64,000 nucleotides of DNA, taken from positions 62,001-126,000 of the forward strand of contig NZ_JAESDI010000008.1 of assembly GCF_019249215.1 (NCBI RefSeq). Reading direction: 5' to 3'. Below the pieces are notes generated by a model that was not told the DNA's origin, ran no database searches, and saw only the letters and a list, made by a program, of their open reading frames with translations. The DNA comes from Alteromonas lipotrueae. Its GTDB lineage: Bacteria; Pseudomonadota; Gammaproteobacteria; Enterobacterales; Alteromonadaceae. Both the position numbers and the translations under genes were made by a program. This document shows positions 1 to 7,703 of the stretch, in pieces (positions within the stretch are counted from its first letter, which is position 1; every line of letters begins with the position of its first letter).

Positions 1-2907
1 GACGAAGTAGACTCTATCCGCTTTTTCGATACCGAAACCCAGCGTTCTGGTGATGCGGTTGAAAAGATAAAACTGCTGCCGGCAAGAGAATTCCCTACCG
101 ATAAAGAATCTATCACCCTTTTTCGTCAGCGCTTTTTAGAAAAGTTTGACGCAAACAACGCCTCAGAATCGGTATTTTCCCAAGTCACTAAAGGCACTAT
201 GCCCAGCGGGGTTGAGTACTACTTGCCGTTGTTTTTCGATAAAACGGCTACGCTCTTCGACTACCTACACCCCAAAAGTGTGCTGTTGTTACACGGCGAT
301 GTGCAAGATGCCAGCGAATTTTTCTGGGCCGATATTCAAGAACGTTACGAACAGCATAGATACAACCCAGCAAGGCCATTGTTGCCACCTGAAGATTTAT
401 TTTTACCGATAAATACCTTATTCGGTGCAATTAAACAGTGGCCGCGGGTAACCCTAACCCAAGACGTGATTGAAGAGAAACCCGGTAGCGTGAATTTAGG
501 CTGCAACAAGCTTGACGACATTGCCATTAACACGCAAAAGAAAGTACCGGCTGAACAATTAATTGCCACGATAAACAACGCCAAAAAGCGCGGTGCCAAG
601 GTACTGTTTTGCGCTGAAACCCAAGGCCGCCGTGAAGGGCTACTTACCGTATTGCAAAAAGCGGGCATTAAGCCCAAAGCGGCGGAATCGTTCAATACTT
701 TTGTTAGTGGTAGCGACAATATCGGCATTACCGTGGGAATGGTTGAAAATAGCTTTAACTGGCGAAGTGACAGTGGTGAACTGCTATTTATCACGGAAAC
801 CGAGCTATTAGGTCACAAAGTTAGCCAACGCCGACGCCGCGACAAACGCTCCGCCACTGACGAAAGCGCCATTATTCGCAACTTGGCCGAGCTTACCACC
901 GGCCAGCCTGTTGTGCATTTAGATCATGGTGTGGGCCGTTACATTGGCATGCAAACCCTAGATGCCGGTGGCGTTACCACCGAATACTTATGCATTGAAT
1001 ACGCTAAACAGGCCAAGCTGTATGTGCCTGTAGCTTCGTTACACTTTATTTCTCGTTATACGGGCGGCGATGCCGATCATGCGCCGCTTAATTCACTAGG
1101 CTCTGATGCATGGAGCAAAGCGAAACAAAAAGCCGCTGAAAAAGTACGCGACGTGGCCGCAGAACTGCTTGATGTATACGCACGTCGTGCCGCTAAACCA
1201 GGCTTTGCGTACAATATTGACTGGGACGAATACCAAAAATTCGCCGACAGCTTCCCGTTCGAAGAAACACCCGATCAGGCACAAGCCATTGCGGCGGTTA
1301 TTCACGACATGGGCAGCCCGCAAGCCATGGACAGATTGGTGTGCGGCGACGTAGGCTTCGGTAAAACCGAAGTGGCCATGCGCGCGGCGTTTTTAGCTGC
1401 GAACCAAGGTAAACAAGTGGCTATTTTGGTGCCCACTACCCTACTTGCCCAACAGCATCACGAAAACTTTAAAGATCGCTTTGCCGCATGGCCGTTTGAA
1501 ATTGAAGTCATGAGCCGATTTGTTAGCGCCAAAGGCCAGAAAGAAACCATGCAGCGCCTTGTCGAAGGCAAAGTAGACATTGTAGTAGGTACGCACAAGC
1601 TGCTGTCGAACGACATTAAATTCAGTGATTTAGGCTTGGTGATCATCGATGAAGAGCACCGTTTCGGGGTACGTCAAAAAGAGAAGCTAAAATCGCTGCG
1701 TGCCGACGTAGATATTCTGACCCTTACTGCCACGCCTATACCACGTACGCTGAATATGGCCATGTCTGGCATGCGCGATTTATCGATTATTGCTACCGCG
1801 CCAGCAAGGCGTTTATCCATTAAAACCTTCGTGCAACAACGCAACAAAGCTACTATTCGTGAAGCGATAATGCGGGAAATTCTACGTGGTGGACAGGTGT
1901 ACTTCCTTCATAACGAAGTAGATACTATTGCCAGAACCGCTGAAGAAATTGCCGAAATTGTACCTGAAGCGCGTATTGCAATGGGTCACGGCCAAATGCG
2001 CGAACGGGAACTGGAAAGCGTAATGAGCGACTTCTACCACCAGCGCTACAACGTGTTGGTGTGTACCACCATTATTGAAACCGGTATTGATGTGCCCAGT
2101 GCCAACACCATTATTATGGACAGAGCCGATCATTTAGGCCTAGCCCAACTGCACCAACTACGTGGCCGTGTGGGTCGCTCGCACCATCAAGCTTACGCGT
2201 ATTTACTCACACCCCATCCTAAACGCATGACCAAAGATGCGGCGAAGCGATTAGACGCCATATCGAAATTGGAAGATTTAGGTGCAGGGTTCGCGTTAGC
2301 CACCCACGACCTTGAAATTCGTGGTGCAGGTGAATTATTGGGCGACGACCAATCTGGCCAAATTGCCAGCATAGGCTTCAGCCTGTATATGGACATGCTA
2401 GATAGAGCGGTAACATCACTGAAAGAAGGTAAAGAACCTTCGTTAGACGACGCCATGGCAGGCCACACCGAAGTAGAGCTTCGCATTCCTGCTTTACTGC
2501 CAGATGATTATATTGCCGACGTCAATACCAGGCTTTCGCTGTATAAACGTTTAGCCAGCTGTAAAAACCAAGACGATATAGACGAATTCCAAGTAGAATG
2601 TATCGATCGTTTTGGTTTACTACCGGAACCCGCTAAAAACTTAGTAGAAGTAGCCGAAATAAAAATAAAAGCAGAAGCCATTGGCGTGCTTAAAGTAGAC
2701 TTGTCATCACAAGGCGGTACCATAGAATTTAAAGATACCACCAAGGTTGACCCTGGCTATATTATTAAGCTTGTACAAACCAAGCCAAACACTTTCAAAT
2801 TTGAAGGCAGCCAGAAACTGCGTTTAGTAAAACAGACTGATACTGCAAAAGCGCGTATTGCGTTTATTAGCGATATCATTGCCGACCTTGCAAAGGAGTC
2901 GCGATAA
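1..2907 (+). CDS. mfd: Transcription-repair coupling factor Mfd (5' end cut by window)
   Basis: ATP-dependent translocase that removes RNA polymerase stalled at DNA lesions and recruits UvrA. The frame is open from base 1, so the N-terminus lies outside the window; 968 residues are present against about 1150 in E. coli, so roughly 180 are missing. In order one sees the end of the UvrB-like domain, a CarD-like RNAP-interaction domain (HLDHGVGRYIGM), then a RecG-like helicase with Walker A GDVGFGKTE, DEEH box (IIDEEHRFGVRQ), TATPIPRTL, and motifs V-VI (TTIIETGIDVPSANTI, QLRGRVGRSHHQAYAYLL), followed by the C-terminal TRCF domain. All helicase motifs are intact. It ends one base before the csiV start, suggesting co-transcription. 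The identification is very secure. Confidence 0.98.
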   Translation, partial: DEVDSIRFFDTETQRSGDAVEKIKLLPAREFPTDKESITLFRQRFLEKFDANNASESVFSQVTKGTMPSGVEYYLPLFFDKTATLFDYLHPKSVLLLHGDVQDASEFFWADIQERYEQHRYNPARPLLPPEDLFLPINTLFGAIKQWPRVTLTQDVIEEKPGSVNLGCNKLDDIAINTQKKVPAEQLIATINNAKKRGAKVLFCAETQGRREGLLTVLQKAGIKPKAAESFNTFVSGSDNIGITVGMVENSFNWRSDSGELLFITETELLGHKVSQRRRRDKRSATDESAIIRNLAELTTGQPVVHLDHGVGRYIGMQTLDAGGVTTEYLCIEYAKQAKLYVPVASLHFISRYTGGDADHAPLNSLGSDAWSKAKQKAAEKVRDVAAELLDVYARRAAKPGFAYNIDWDEYQKFADSFPFEETPDQAQAIAAVIHDMGSPQAMDRLVCGDVGFGKTEVAMRAAFLAANQGKQVAILVPTTLLAQQHHENFKDRFAAWPFEIEVMSRFVSAKGQKETMQRLVEGKVDIVVGTHKLLSNDIKFSDLGLVIIDEEHRFGVRQKEKLKSLRADVDILTLTATPIPRTLNMAMSGMRDLSIIATAPARRLSIKTFVQQRNKATIREAIMREILRGGQVYFLHNEVDTIARTAEEIAEIVPEARIAMGHGQMRERELESVMSDFYHQRYNVLVCTTIIETGIDVPSANTIIMDRADHLGLAQLHQLRGRVGRSHHQAYAYLLTPHPKRMTKDAAKRLDAISKLEDLGAGFALATHDLEIRGAGELLGDDQSGQIASIGFSLYMDMLDRAVTSLKEGKEPSLDDAMAGHTEVELRIPALLPDDYIADVNTRLSLYKRLASCKNQDDIDEFQVECIDRFGLLPEPAKNLVEVAEIKIKAEAIGVLKVDLSSQGGTIEFKDTTKVDPGYIIKLVQTKPNTFKFEGSQKLRLVKQTDTAKARIAFISDIIADLAKESR

Positions 2908-2908
2908 C

Positions 2909-4573
2909 ATGAGGTTTTTTCGTTGGAGCCCACTACTTGCTGTATTGGCTTCTACCCCGTTGTTGGCAAATGACGACTGGTGGTTCGATGTTGAAGTTAT
3001 TGTTTTTGAAAGAAAGGTGGCAATGTCTGCCCTTGAAGAACAGTTCGATTTAGCTGATTCATTAGCCGTTCCTGCTACCGATGCCGATGTAATAGGCGCG
3101 GTTATTACCCCCGACATTAACATGCTAAAACAAGGCATAGCGGTTTGTGGTGAAACTAACACCCTTGAGTGGCCTGAATTCGATTATTTTGCCAATGCCT
3201 CAAGTGAAGCGAATGCACTATCAAGTTCTTCAGACTATGTATCTGGGCAATCGCTTGCGCAAGCAACAAACCAGACATCGAAGGTAATATCTGAAGATAC
3301 CGATTCAAATCACCCCCAATCTACTCAAACCAACTTTGCCGATGAACTGGGCTCCCAATCATTAATGGGCACACAGGCTTCAACCGACGCGTTATCAAAT
3401 GACGATTTATCAGGAAATGGCTTATCGGCAGAAGAAATTGCCGGTTATTGGGCAGAATTTCTGGGGTTAGATGAAACAGAAACCGTTACTGTACCTAACC
3501 AGCCGTATTGCGTGGTGCACAAACCCTGGTTAAGTTACTACGACAGTAAATGGCATATTCATCGCCCCGACAACCGTTTACCAGCGCCCAAAGAGCTGCC
3601 AATCACTCCTGAAGGCAGCGATTGGCCATTAGCTAGCCATGCCCATTTATTAACTAAGAACGCACAAGAAATGACGTCGTTGTCACGTCAAATTAGGCAA
3701 AACCGCGACCTAACGCGTTTGTTACATGTAACGTGGCGCCAACCTGTAAAATTTGGTAAAGACGAAGCCTTTAACGTTCGCCTTTTTGCCGGTAACAATT
3801 TTTCAGATGAGTTTGACCAAGAAGGCGTACAGCGCCCGCCGCAGCCACCACTTCGCTTTGGCAGCACTGCGTCAATCTCTGGCAGTTCTGGTTCAAATAG
3901 CCCTGGTTCAAACGGCTTTGATGAAAGCAGCTATCAAAATTTAGAAGATAAGATCCAAAGTCTAGACGCTAACACCAGTGGCACCAGTGGCACCAGTGGC
4001 GTTAGCGGCATTAGTGAAACTAACGGTTTAAATGATTACCAAGGTAACAGCCAGCCACTTGGACTGAAAGCCACCAGCACCGAAACCATAACAAGCGACT
4101 TCTTTTACGATTTAAATGCCCGGCTTGCTAGCCCAGCGCCCATATTGTTTAAAGATTTATTGGCGTTAGATAACGCCGATGTTATCGACGATGCTGACGA
4201 AAGTAATATAAGCGCCGCATTTCGCGCGCCTATTTGGAAAGTAGATGGCAACATGAAGGTATTTTTAAAATACATTAACCGTGTGCCCTATTTACATATC
4301 GATAGCGAGCTTTTCTATCGCCAGCCTATTCCTGTTGAAGGACAAGCGGCAGCCAGCTCATCTAGCTCTATTAGTAGCATAAACAGCAACAATGAAAATG
4401 TCAGCGCTAGCCATGTTTCCGCCAACGCTACGCCGGAGTATCAATTAGTGTCGTTACCCTTTAGTGAACAGCGCCGCGTAATAAGCAACCAGCTTCATTA
4501 TTTTGATCACCCCTTATTTGGCATGGTGGTACAAATTCGCCGTTACAAACGCCCAACCGCGCCTGAAGAGTAA
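2909..4573 (+). CDS. csiV: CsiV-family periplasmic peptidoglycan-binding protein
   Basis: CsiV (PF10972) supports PBP1A-dependent peptidoglycan synthesis in Vibrio; the family commonly follows mfd. The start chosen is the ATG at 2909, one base after the mfd stop, with AAAGGAG at 2892-2898; an upstream in-frame start inside mfd is unlikely. The 554-residue product has a signal peptide (cleavage near LLA-ND at about residue 20), the family N-terminal motif WWFDVEVIVFER, and the C-terminal signature LHYFDHPLFGMVVQIRRYK. Between them are long Ser/Asn/Gly-rich, probably disordered inserts (about residues 85-150, 310-390 and 480-510), including short TSG repeats encoded by a 9-bp tandem repeat. It is longer than the compact Vibrio proteins. 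Function is inferred from family and position. Confidence 0.85.
   Translation: MRFFRWSPLLAVLASTPLLANDDWWFDVEVIVFERKVAMSALEEQFDLADSLAVPATDADVIGAVITPDINMLKQGIAVCGETNTLEWPEFDYFANASSEANALSSSSDYVSGQSLAQATNQTSKVISEDTDSNHPQSTQTNFADELGSQSLMGTQASTDALSNDDLSGNGLSAEEIAGYWAEFLGLDETETVTVPNQPYCVVHKPWLSYYDSKWHIHRPDNRLPAPKELPITPEGSDWPLASHAHLLTKNAQEMTSLSRQIRQNRDLTRLLHVTWRQPVKFGKDEAFNVRLFAGNNFSDEFDQEGVQRPPQPPLRFGSTASISGSSGSNSPGSNGFDESSYQNLEDKIQSLDANTSGTSGTSGVSGISETNGLNDYQGNSQPLGLKATSTETITSDFFYDLNARLASPAPILFKDLLALDNADVIDDADESNISAAFRAPIWKVDGNMKVFLKYINRVPYLHIDSELFYRQPIPVEGQAAASSSSSISSINSNNENVSASHVSANATPEYQLVSLPFSEQRRVISNQLHYFDHPLFGMVVQIRRYKRPTAPEE
3974..4018 (+). repeat. 9-bp tandem repeat inside csiV
   Basis: Three perfect copies of ACCAGTGGC run from 3974 to 4000, followed by two degenerate copies (GTTAGCGGC, ATTAGTGAA) to 4018. 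The unit keeps the reading frame and encodes Thr-Ser-Gly, so copy-number change would lengthen or shorten a disordered linker without a frameshift. Confidence 0.85.
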
Positions 4574-4596
4574 GCTTTTAGAAGCAAAGCTTTTTT
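4572..4596 (+). terminator. Weak candidate terminator after csiV
   Basis: A 7-bp stem (AAGCTTT / AAAGCTT) with a 7-nt loop is followed by four further Ts. It begins within the csiV stop codon. The stem is AT-rich, so it may be a weak or non-functional terminator. Confidence 0.4.
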
Positions 4597-4656
4597 ATAG
4601 ACTACGCTCTTGAAGACTAGGCTTTTAAAAGGCAAGAAAAAGGATTAAATACCAGC

Positions 4657-5172
4657 ATGAAAATTTATACCCGTTCGGGCGACAAAGGCAGTACTCAGAT
4701 TTATGCCGACAAGCCAGTAAGAGTCGAAAAAGATGATGCGGTAGTACAAAGCTACGGTGATATTGATGAACTAAACAGCCACTTGGGGCTATTGGCCGCT
4801 ATGGTAGCCTTGCATTTAAAAGAAGATATTTACACTATTCAGCGAAACTTGTTTCAAGCTGGCTTTGCTATTTCAGCCAGTTCTACCCTAACGCAAGACG
4901 ATGTTGTAAAGCTTGAAAGTGATATTGATAAAATGACGGCCACCTTGGGGCCGCAAACCACGTTTGTACTGCCTGGTGGCAGCAAAGCGGCGGCGCAAAG
5001 CCATGTATGCCGTGCTGTATGCCGACGTGCTGAACGGGCCGTAATAGTGCTATCTAAGCACTACGATGTACCTGCCGTAGTGCCCGCTTATTTAAACAGG
5101 CTGTCTGATTACTTGTTTACCTTCGCCCGCTTTTTAAATGCAGAAGCAGGGTTCGATGAAGTAGCCGTTTAA
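4657..5172 (+). CDS. Cob(I)yrinic acid a,c-diamide adenosyltransferase, PduO type
   Basis: Transfers the adenosyl group of ATP to cob(I)alamin, making adenosylcobalamin. The 171-residue protein carries the PduO-type signatures: N-terminal ATP-binding YTRSGDKGST, then SYGDIDELNSHLG, and near the C-terminus the helix LPGGSKAAAQSHVCRAVCRRAER. Length is typical for a single-domain ATR and no signal peptide is present. AAAGGA-like sequence lies about 13 bases before the ATG. It is convergent with the transporter gene downstream and the two coding regions overlap by 4 bases at their 3' ends. No other cobalamin genes are in view, which fits salvage rather than de novo synthesis (inference). Confidence 0.93.
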   Translation: MKIYTRSGDKGSTQIYADKPVRVEKDDAVVQSYGDIDELNSHLGLLAAMVALHLKEDIYTIQRNLFQAGFAISASSTLTQDDVVKLESDIDKMTATLGPQTTFVLPGGSKAAAQSHVCRAVCRRAERAVIVLSKHYDVPAVVPAYLNRLSDYLFTFARFLNAEAGFDEVAV

Positions 5173-6560
5173 GTTCGCGTTAACAGCACACCAGCGGTGA
5201 CCACAAACGCCACAATAATATTCAGTACTACGCCCTCGCGCACCATGGTTTTCACCGTAAGCTCACCACTGCTATACACAATGGCGTTTACGGGGGTTGC
5301 CACTGGCATCATAAACGCGCAGCTTGCACTGATGGCTGCTGGCATCATGAGAATAAGCGGATCGACCTCTATAGCCACCGCCGCGCTGGCCAATATTGGC
5401 ATTAATAAGGTAGCAGTAGCCGTATTTGATGTAATTTCTGTTACAAAGCTTACCGACAAGCACAGCACTAAAACCAATAAGAATAAAGGTAATACGGCTA
5501 AGCCCGTTAAGCCCTGCCCCAGTAATTCACTTAAGCCCGACGCGGTAAACGCTTGCGCCAAGCAAATGCCCCCAGCAAACACCAGCAGCATTCCCCAAGG
5601 AATTTGCTGCGCGGTATTCCAGTCAAGCAAGTAGCCTTGTTTGCTGCCAGAAGGCGTAACTTCGCGCTCTCCGTTGGGAATAACGCACATTAGTACCACA
5701 CCCGCTAAGGCTATGGTGCTGTCGCCCACAAAATCCATACCGAACCACGCTGTCCAATATGGCCTAAATACCCACGCCATGGCCACAAAACTAAATACCA
5801 ATAGCACCCTCGCTTCTGCACTTCGCCAAGGGCCAACATCGGGTAACCCACCGGTTTTCTCGCCTTTTAAATGCCGGGTTAACCACAACGCCATTAAGGG
5901 CAATGCTACCAATACAATAGGCACTCCGGTTTTCATCCAGTTAATAAAACTAATTTCTGTGCCCGTGCTTTGCTGATACACACTCATAAAAATAATATTG
6001 GGTGGTGTACCAATAGGCGTACCCACACCGCCCACACTGGCAGCGTAAGCAATACCCAGCAACACAGCTACACCCAGTTTGGGCGAATTAGATGCATGAA
6101 TAATGGCTAGCGCTATGGGCAGTAACATAAGCGTGGTGGCGGTGTTTGAAATCCACATACTTAAAATGGCCGAAGTAAACATAAAGCCAAATACCAGCCT
6201 GCGGGCACTGTTAGCCCCAGTTAACCGAATAAGGTAAACCGCTAAACGTTGATGTACGCCCGATTTTTCTAGCGACTTAGACAGCATAAACGCGCCCATC
6301 AGCAACAAGATAACGTGATTACCTAACGCCGATGCAGCTTCTTGATAGCTAATAACCCCCGCCATAGGAAAGGCGAAGAAAGGAATGAGTGCGGGCAACG
6401 CGATATGCAATGCCTCGGTAACCCACAGCATGGCCACCAGCACAGTAATGGCGGCACTAATGGCCATAATATGTGACAGACCTACAAACAACAGCACTCC
6501 ATACAGAGCAACTGCGCTAACCAAGGATATTATTATTAGTTTCGGTTTAACCGGTTCCAT
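5169..6560 (-). CDS. DASS (SLC13-type) sodium:anion symporter
   Basis: Integral inner-membrane transporter of 463 residues with about 11-12 hydrophobic segments. Both SNT signature motifs of the divalent anion:Na+ symporter family are present: WISNTATTLMLLPIAL in the first half and EITSNTATATLLMPI in the second, each followed by Pro-rich hairpin regions (GGVGTPIGTPPN and MPVATPVNA). The substrate (dicarboxylate, sulfate or phosphate) cannot be assigned from sequence. The start overlaps the end of nagZ by 14 bases on the same strand, so the two are very likely co-transcribed. Confidence 0.9.
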   Translation of the reverse strand: MEPVKPKLIIISLVSAVALYGVLLFVGLSHIMAISAAITVLVAMLWVTEALHIALPALIPFFAFPMAGVISYQEAASALGNHVILLLMGAFMLSKSLEKSGVHQRLAVYLIRLTGANSARRLVFGFMFTSAILSMWISNTATTLMLLPIALAIIHASNSPKLGVAVLLGIAYAASVGGVGTPIGTPPNIIFMSVYQQSTGTEISFINWMKTGVPIVLVALPLMALWLTRHLKGEKTGGLPDVGPWRSAEARVLLVFSFVAMAWVFRPYWTAWFGMDFVGDSTIALAGVVLMCVIPNGEREVTPSGSKQGYLLDWNTAQQIPWGMLLVFAGGICLAQAFTASGLSELLGQGLTGLAVLPLFLLVLVLCLSVSFVTEITSNTATATLLMPILASAAVAIEVDPLILMMPAAISASCAFMMPVATPVNAIVYSSGELTVKTMVREGVVLNIIVAFVVTAGVLLTRT

Positions 6561-7617
6561 AGCGCGACAACACCTTTAATGCGTTTTCATAAGCTGCACT
6601 GGCATGCACAGCTGGTTTGCGCCCGTAAAGTGAGGTTAAAGCCTCGAAAGTATCATTTGAATGCGGCAGAGCATCTAAAATAGACTCTGCCCCTTTCGGG
6701 TTATTACATGCCAACACCATATGGCAACCTGCCGATAATGCTGCCATGGCACGATCGACATAATTTCCGGCAACACTGGCACCGTGCATAGACAGATCGT
6801 CAGAGAACACTGCGCCATTAAACCCCAAGTCTTGCTTTAATATTTTTTGTAACCAGTGCTCGGAAAAACCGGCTGGCTTGCTATCAACTTGTGAATAAAT
6901 AACGTGTGCTGGCATTACGCCATCTAGCAACTGTTTAGAAATTAGTCTTTCAAAAACAACCATATCAGTTTGTTTAATTTCTTCAAGCGGTCTTTCGTCT
7001 ACCGGTAACGCCACATGAGAATCGGGGGCCACACTGCCATGCCCAGGAAAATGTTTTCCAATAGCTGGCATATTGGCAACCTGTAAGCCTTCTATAAGTG
7101 CTGTGGCTAAGGGAATCACCTTTTCTGCGGTTTCAGCGAAGGCTCTGTCGCCAATCACTTTCGATACACCGTTAATATCAAGTACAGGGGCAAAACTAAA
7201 ATCGATGTCTATCTGCTTTAGCTCATGGGCCATAATTGTGCCGCAGGCTTTAGCTAGTTCTAGCGTGGCTTCGTTGACTATTGTCTCTTCTGCTTCCGGC
7301 TCTATTTCCAGTAAATCTGCCCAGTCGATATCTTTACCTGCTGCTTGCGCCTGTACCAACCCCGTTAACTTACCCATAGCAGGTAGCTTTGTAAAACCTT
7401 CACGAAAGCGTTGTACCCTGCCCCCTTCGTGATCGACCGCTATTAACAAAGGCCTTTGGGCACTTTCTCGAATTTCTTTTACCAACTGCGTAAGTTGCTG
7501 GCAATCGTAATAATTACGGCTAAATAGTATGACGCCGCCCACCACAGGATGTGCTAGTTTCTCTCTCTCTTCAGGCAATAAACGTTCTGCCTGACAGTCA
7601 AGCATTAACGGGCCCAT
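6547..7617 (-). CDS. nagZ: Beta-N-acetylhexosaminidase NagZ
   Basis: Cytoplasmic GH3 enzyme that removes GlcNAc from GlcNAc-anhydromuropeptides during peptidoglycan recycling. Motifs: MGPLMLD at the N-terminus, VVGGVILFSRNYYD, AVDHEGGRVQRFREGFTKLP, the GKHFPGHGSVAPDSH loop bearing the catalytic Asp-His dyad, and FSDDLSMHGA with the nucleophilic Asp. The chosen start is the ATG at 7617, which gives 356 residues beginning MGPLMLD as in other NagZ proteins; an upstream GTG/ATG (7650/7647) would add up to 11 residues. No signal peptide, as expected for the cytoplasmic enzyme. It heads a unit with the DASS transporter. Confidence 0.95.
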   Translation of the reverse strand: MGPLMLDCQAERLLPEEREKLAHPVVGGVILFSRNYYDCQQLTQLVKEIRESAQRPLLIAVDHEGGRVQRFREGFTKLPAMGKLTGLVQAQAAGKDIDWADLLEIEPEAEETIVNEATLELAKACGTIMAHELKQIDIDFSFAPVLDINGVSKVIGDRAFAETAEKVIPLATALIEGLQVANMPAIGKHFPGHGSVAPDSHVALPVDERPLEEIKQTDMVVFERLISKQLLDGVMPAHVIYSQVDSKPAGFSEHWLQKILKQDLGFNGAVFSDDLSMHGASVAGNYVDRAMAALSAGCHMVLACNNPKGAESILDALPHSNDTFEALTSLYGRKPAVHASAAYENALKVLSRYGTG

Positions 7618-7703
7618 CGTGTTTCTCGCAAACGTGTCATAAAACATCACTTCAAATTTGTGGGTAGTGTGGTTAGGATAGAGAAAAAAATGGAGTAATA
7701 CAC

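Noticed and set aside
2824-3162. Antisense ORF across the mfd-csiV junction and many similar ORFs opposite mfd, pheT, nagZ and the transporter
   Set aside because: They lie opposite well-supported genes, have no family motifs, and show composition expected for the complementary strand of coding DNA.
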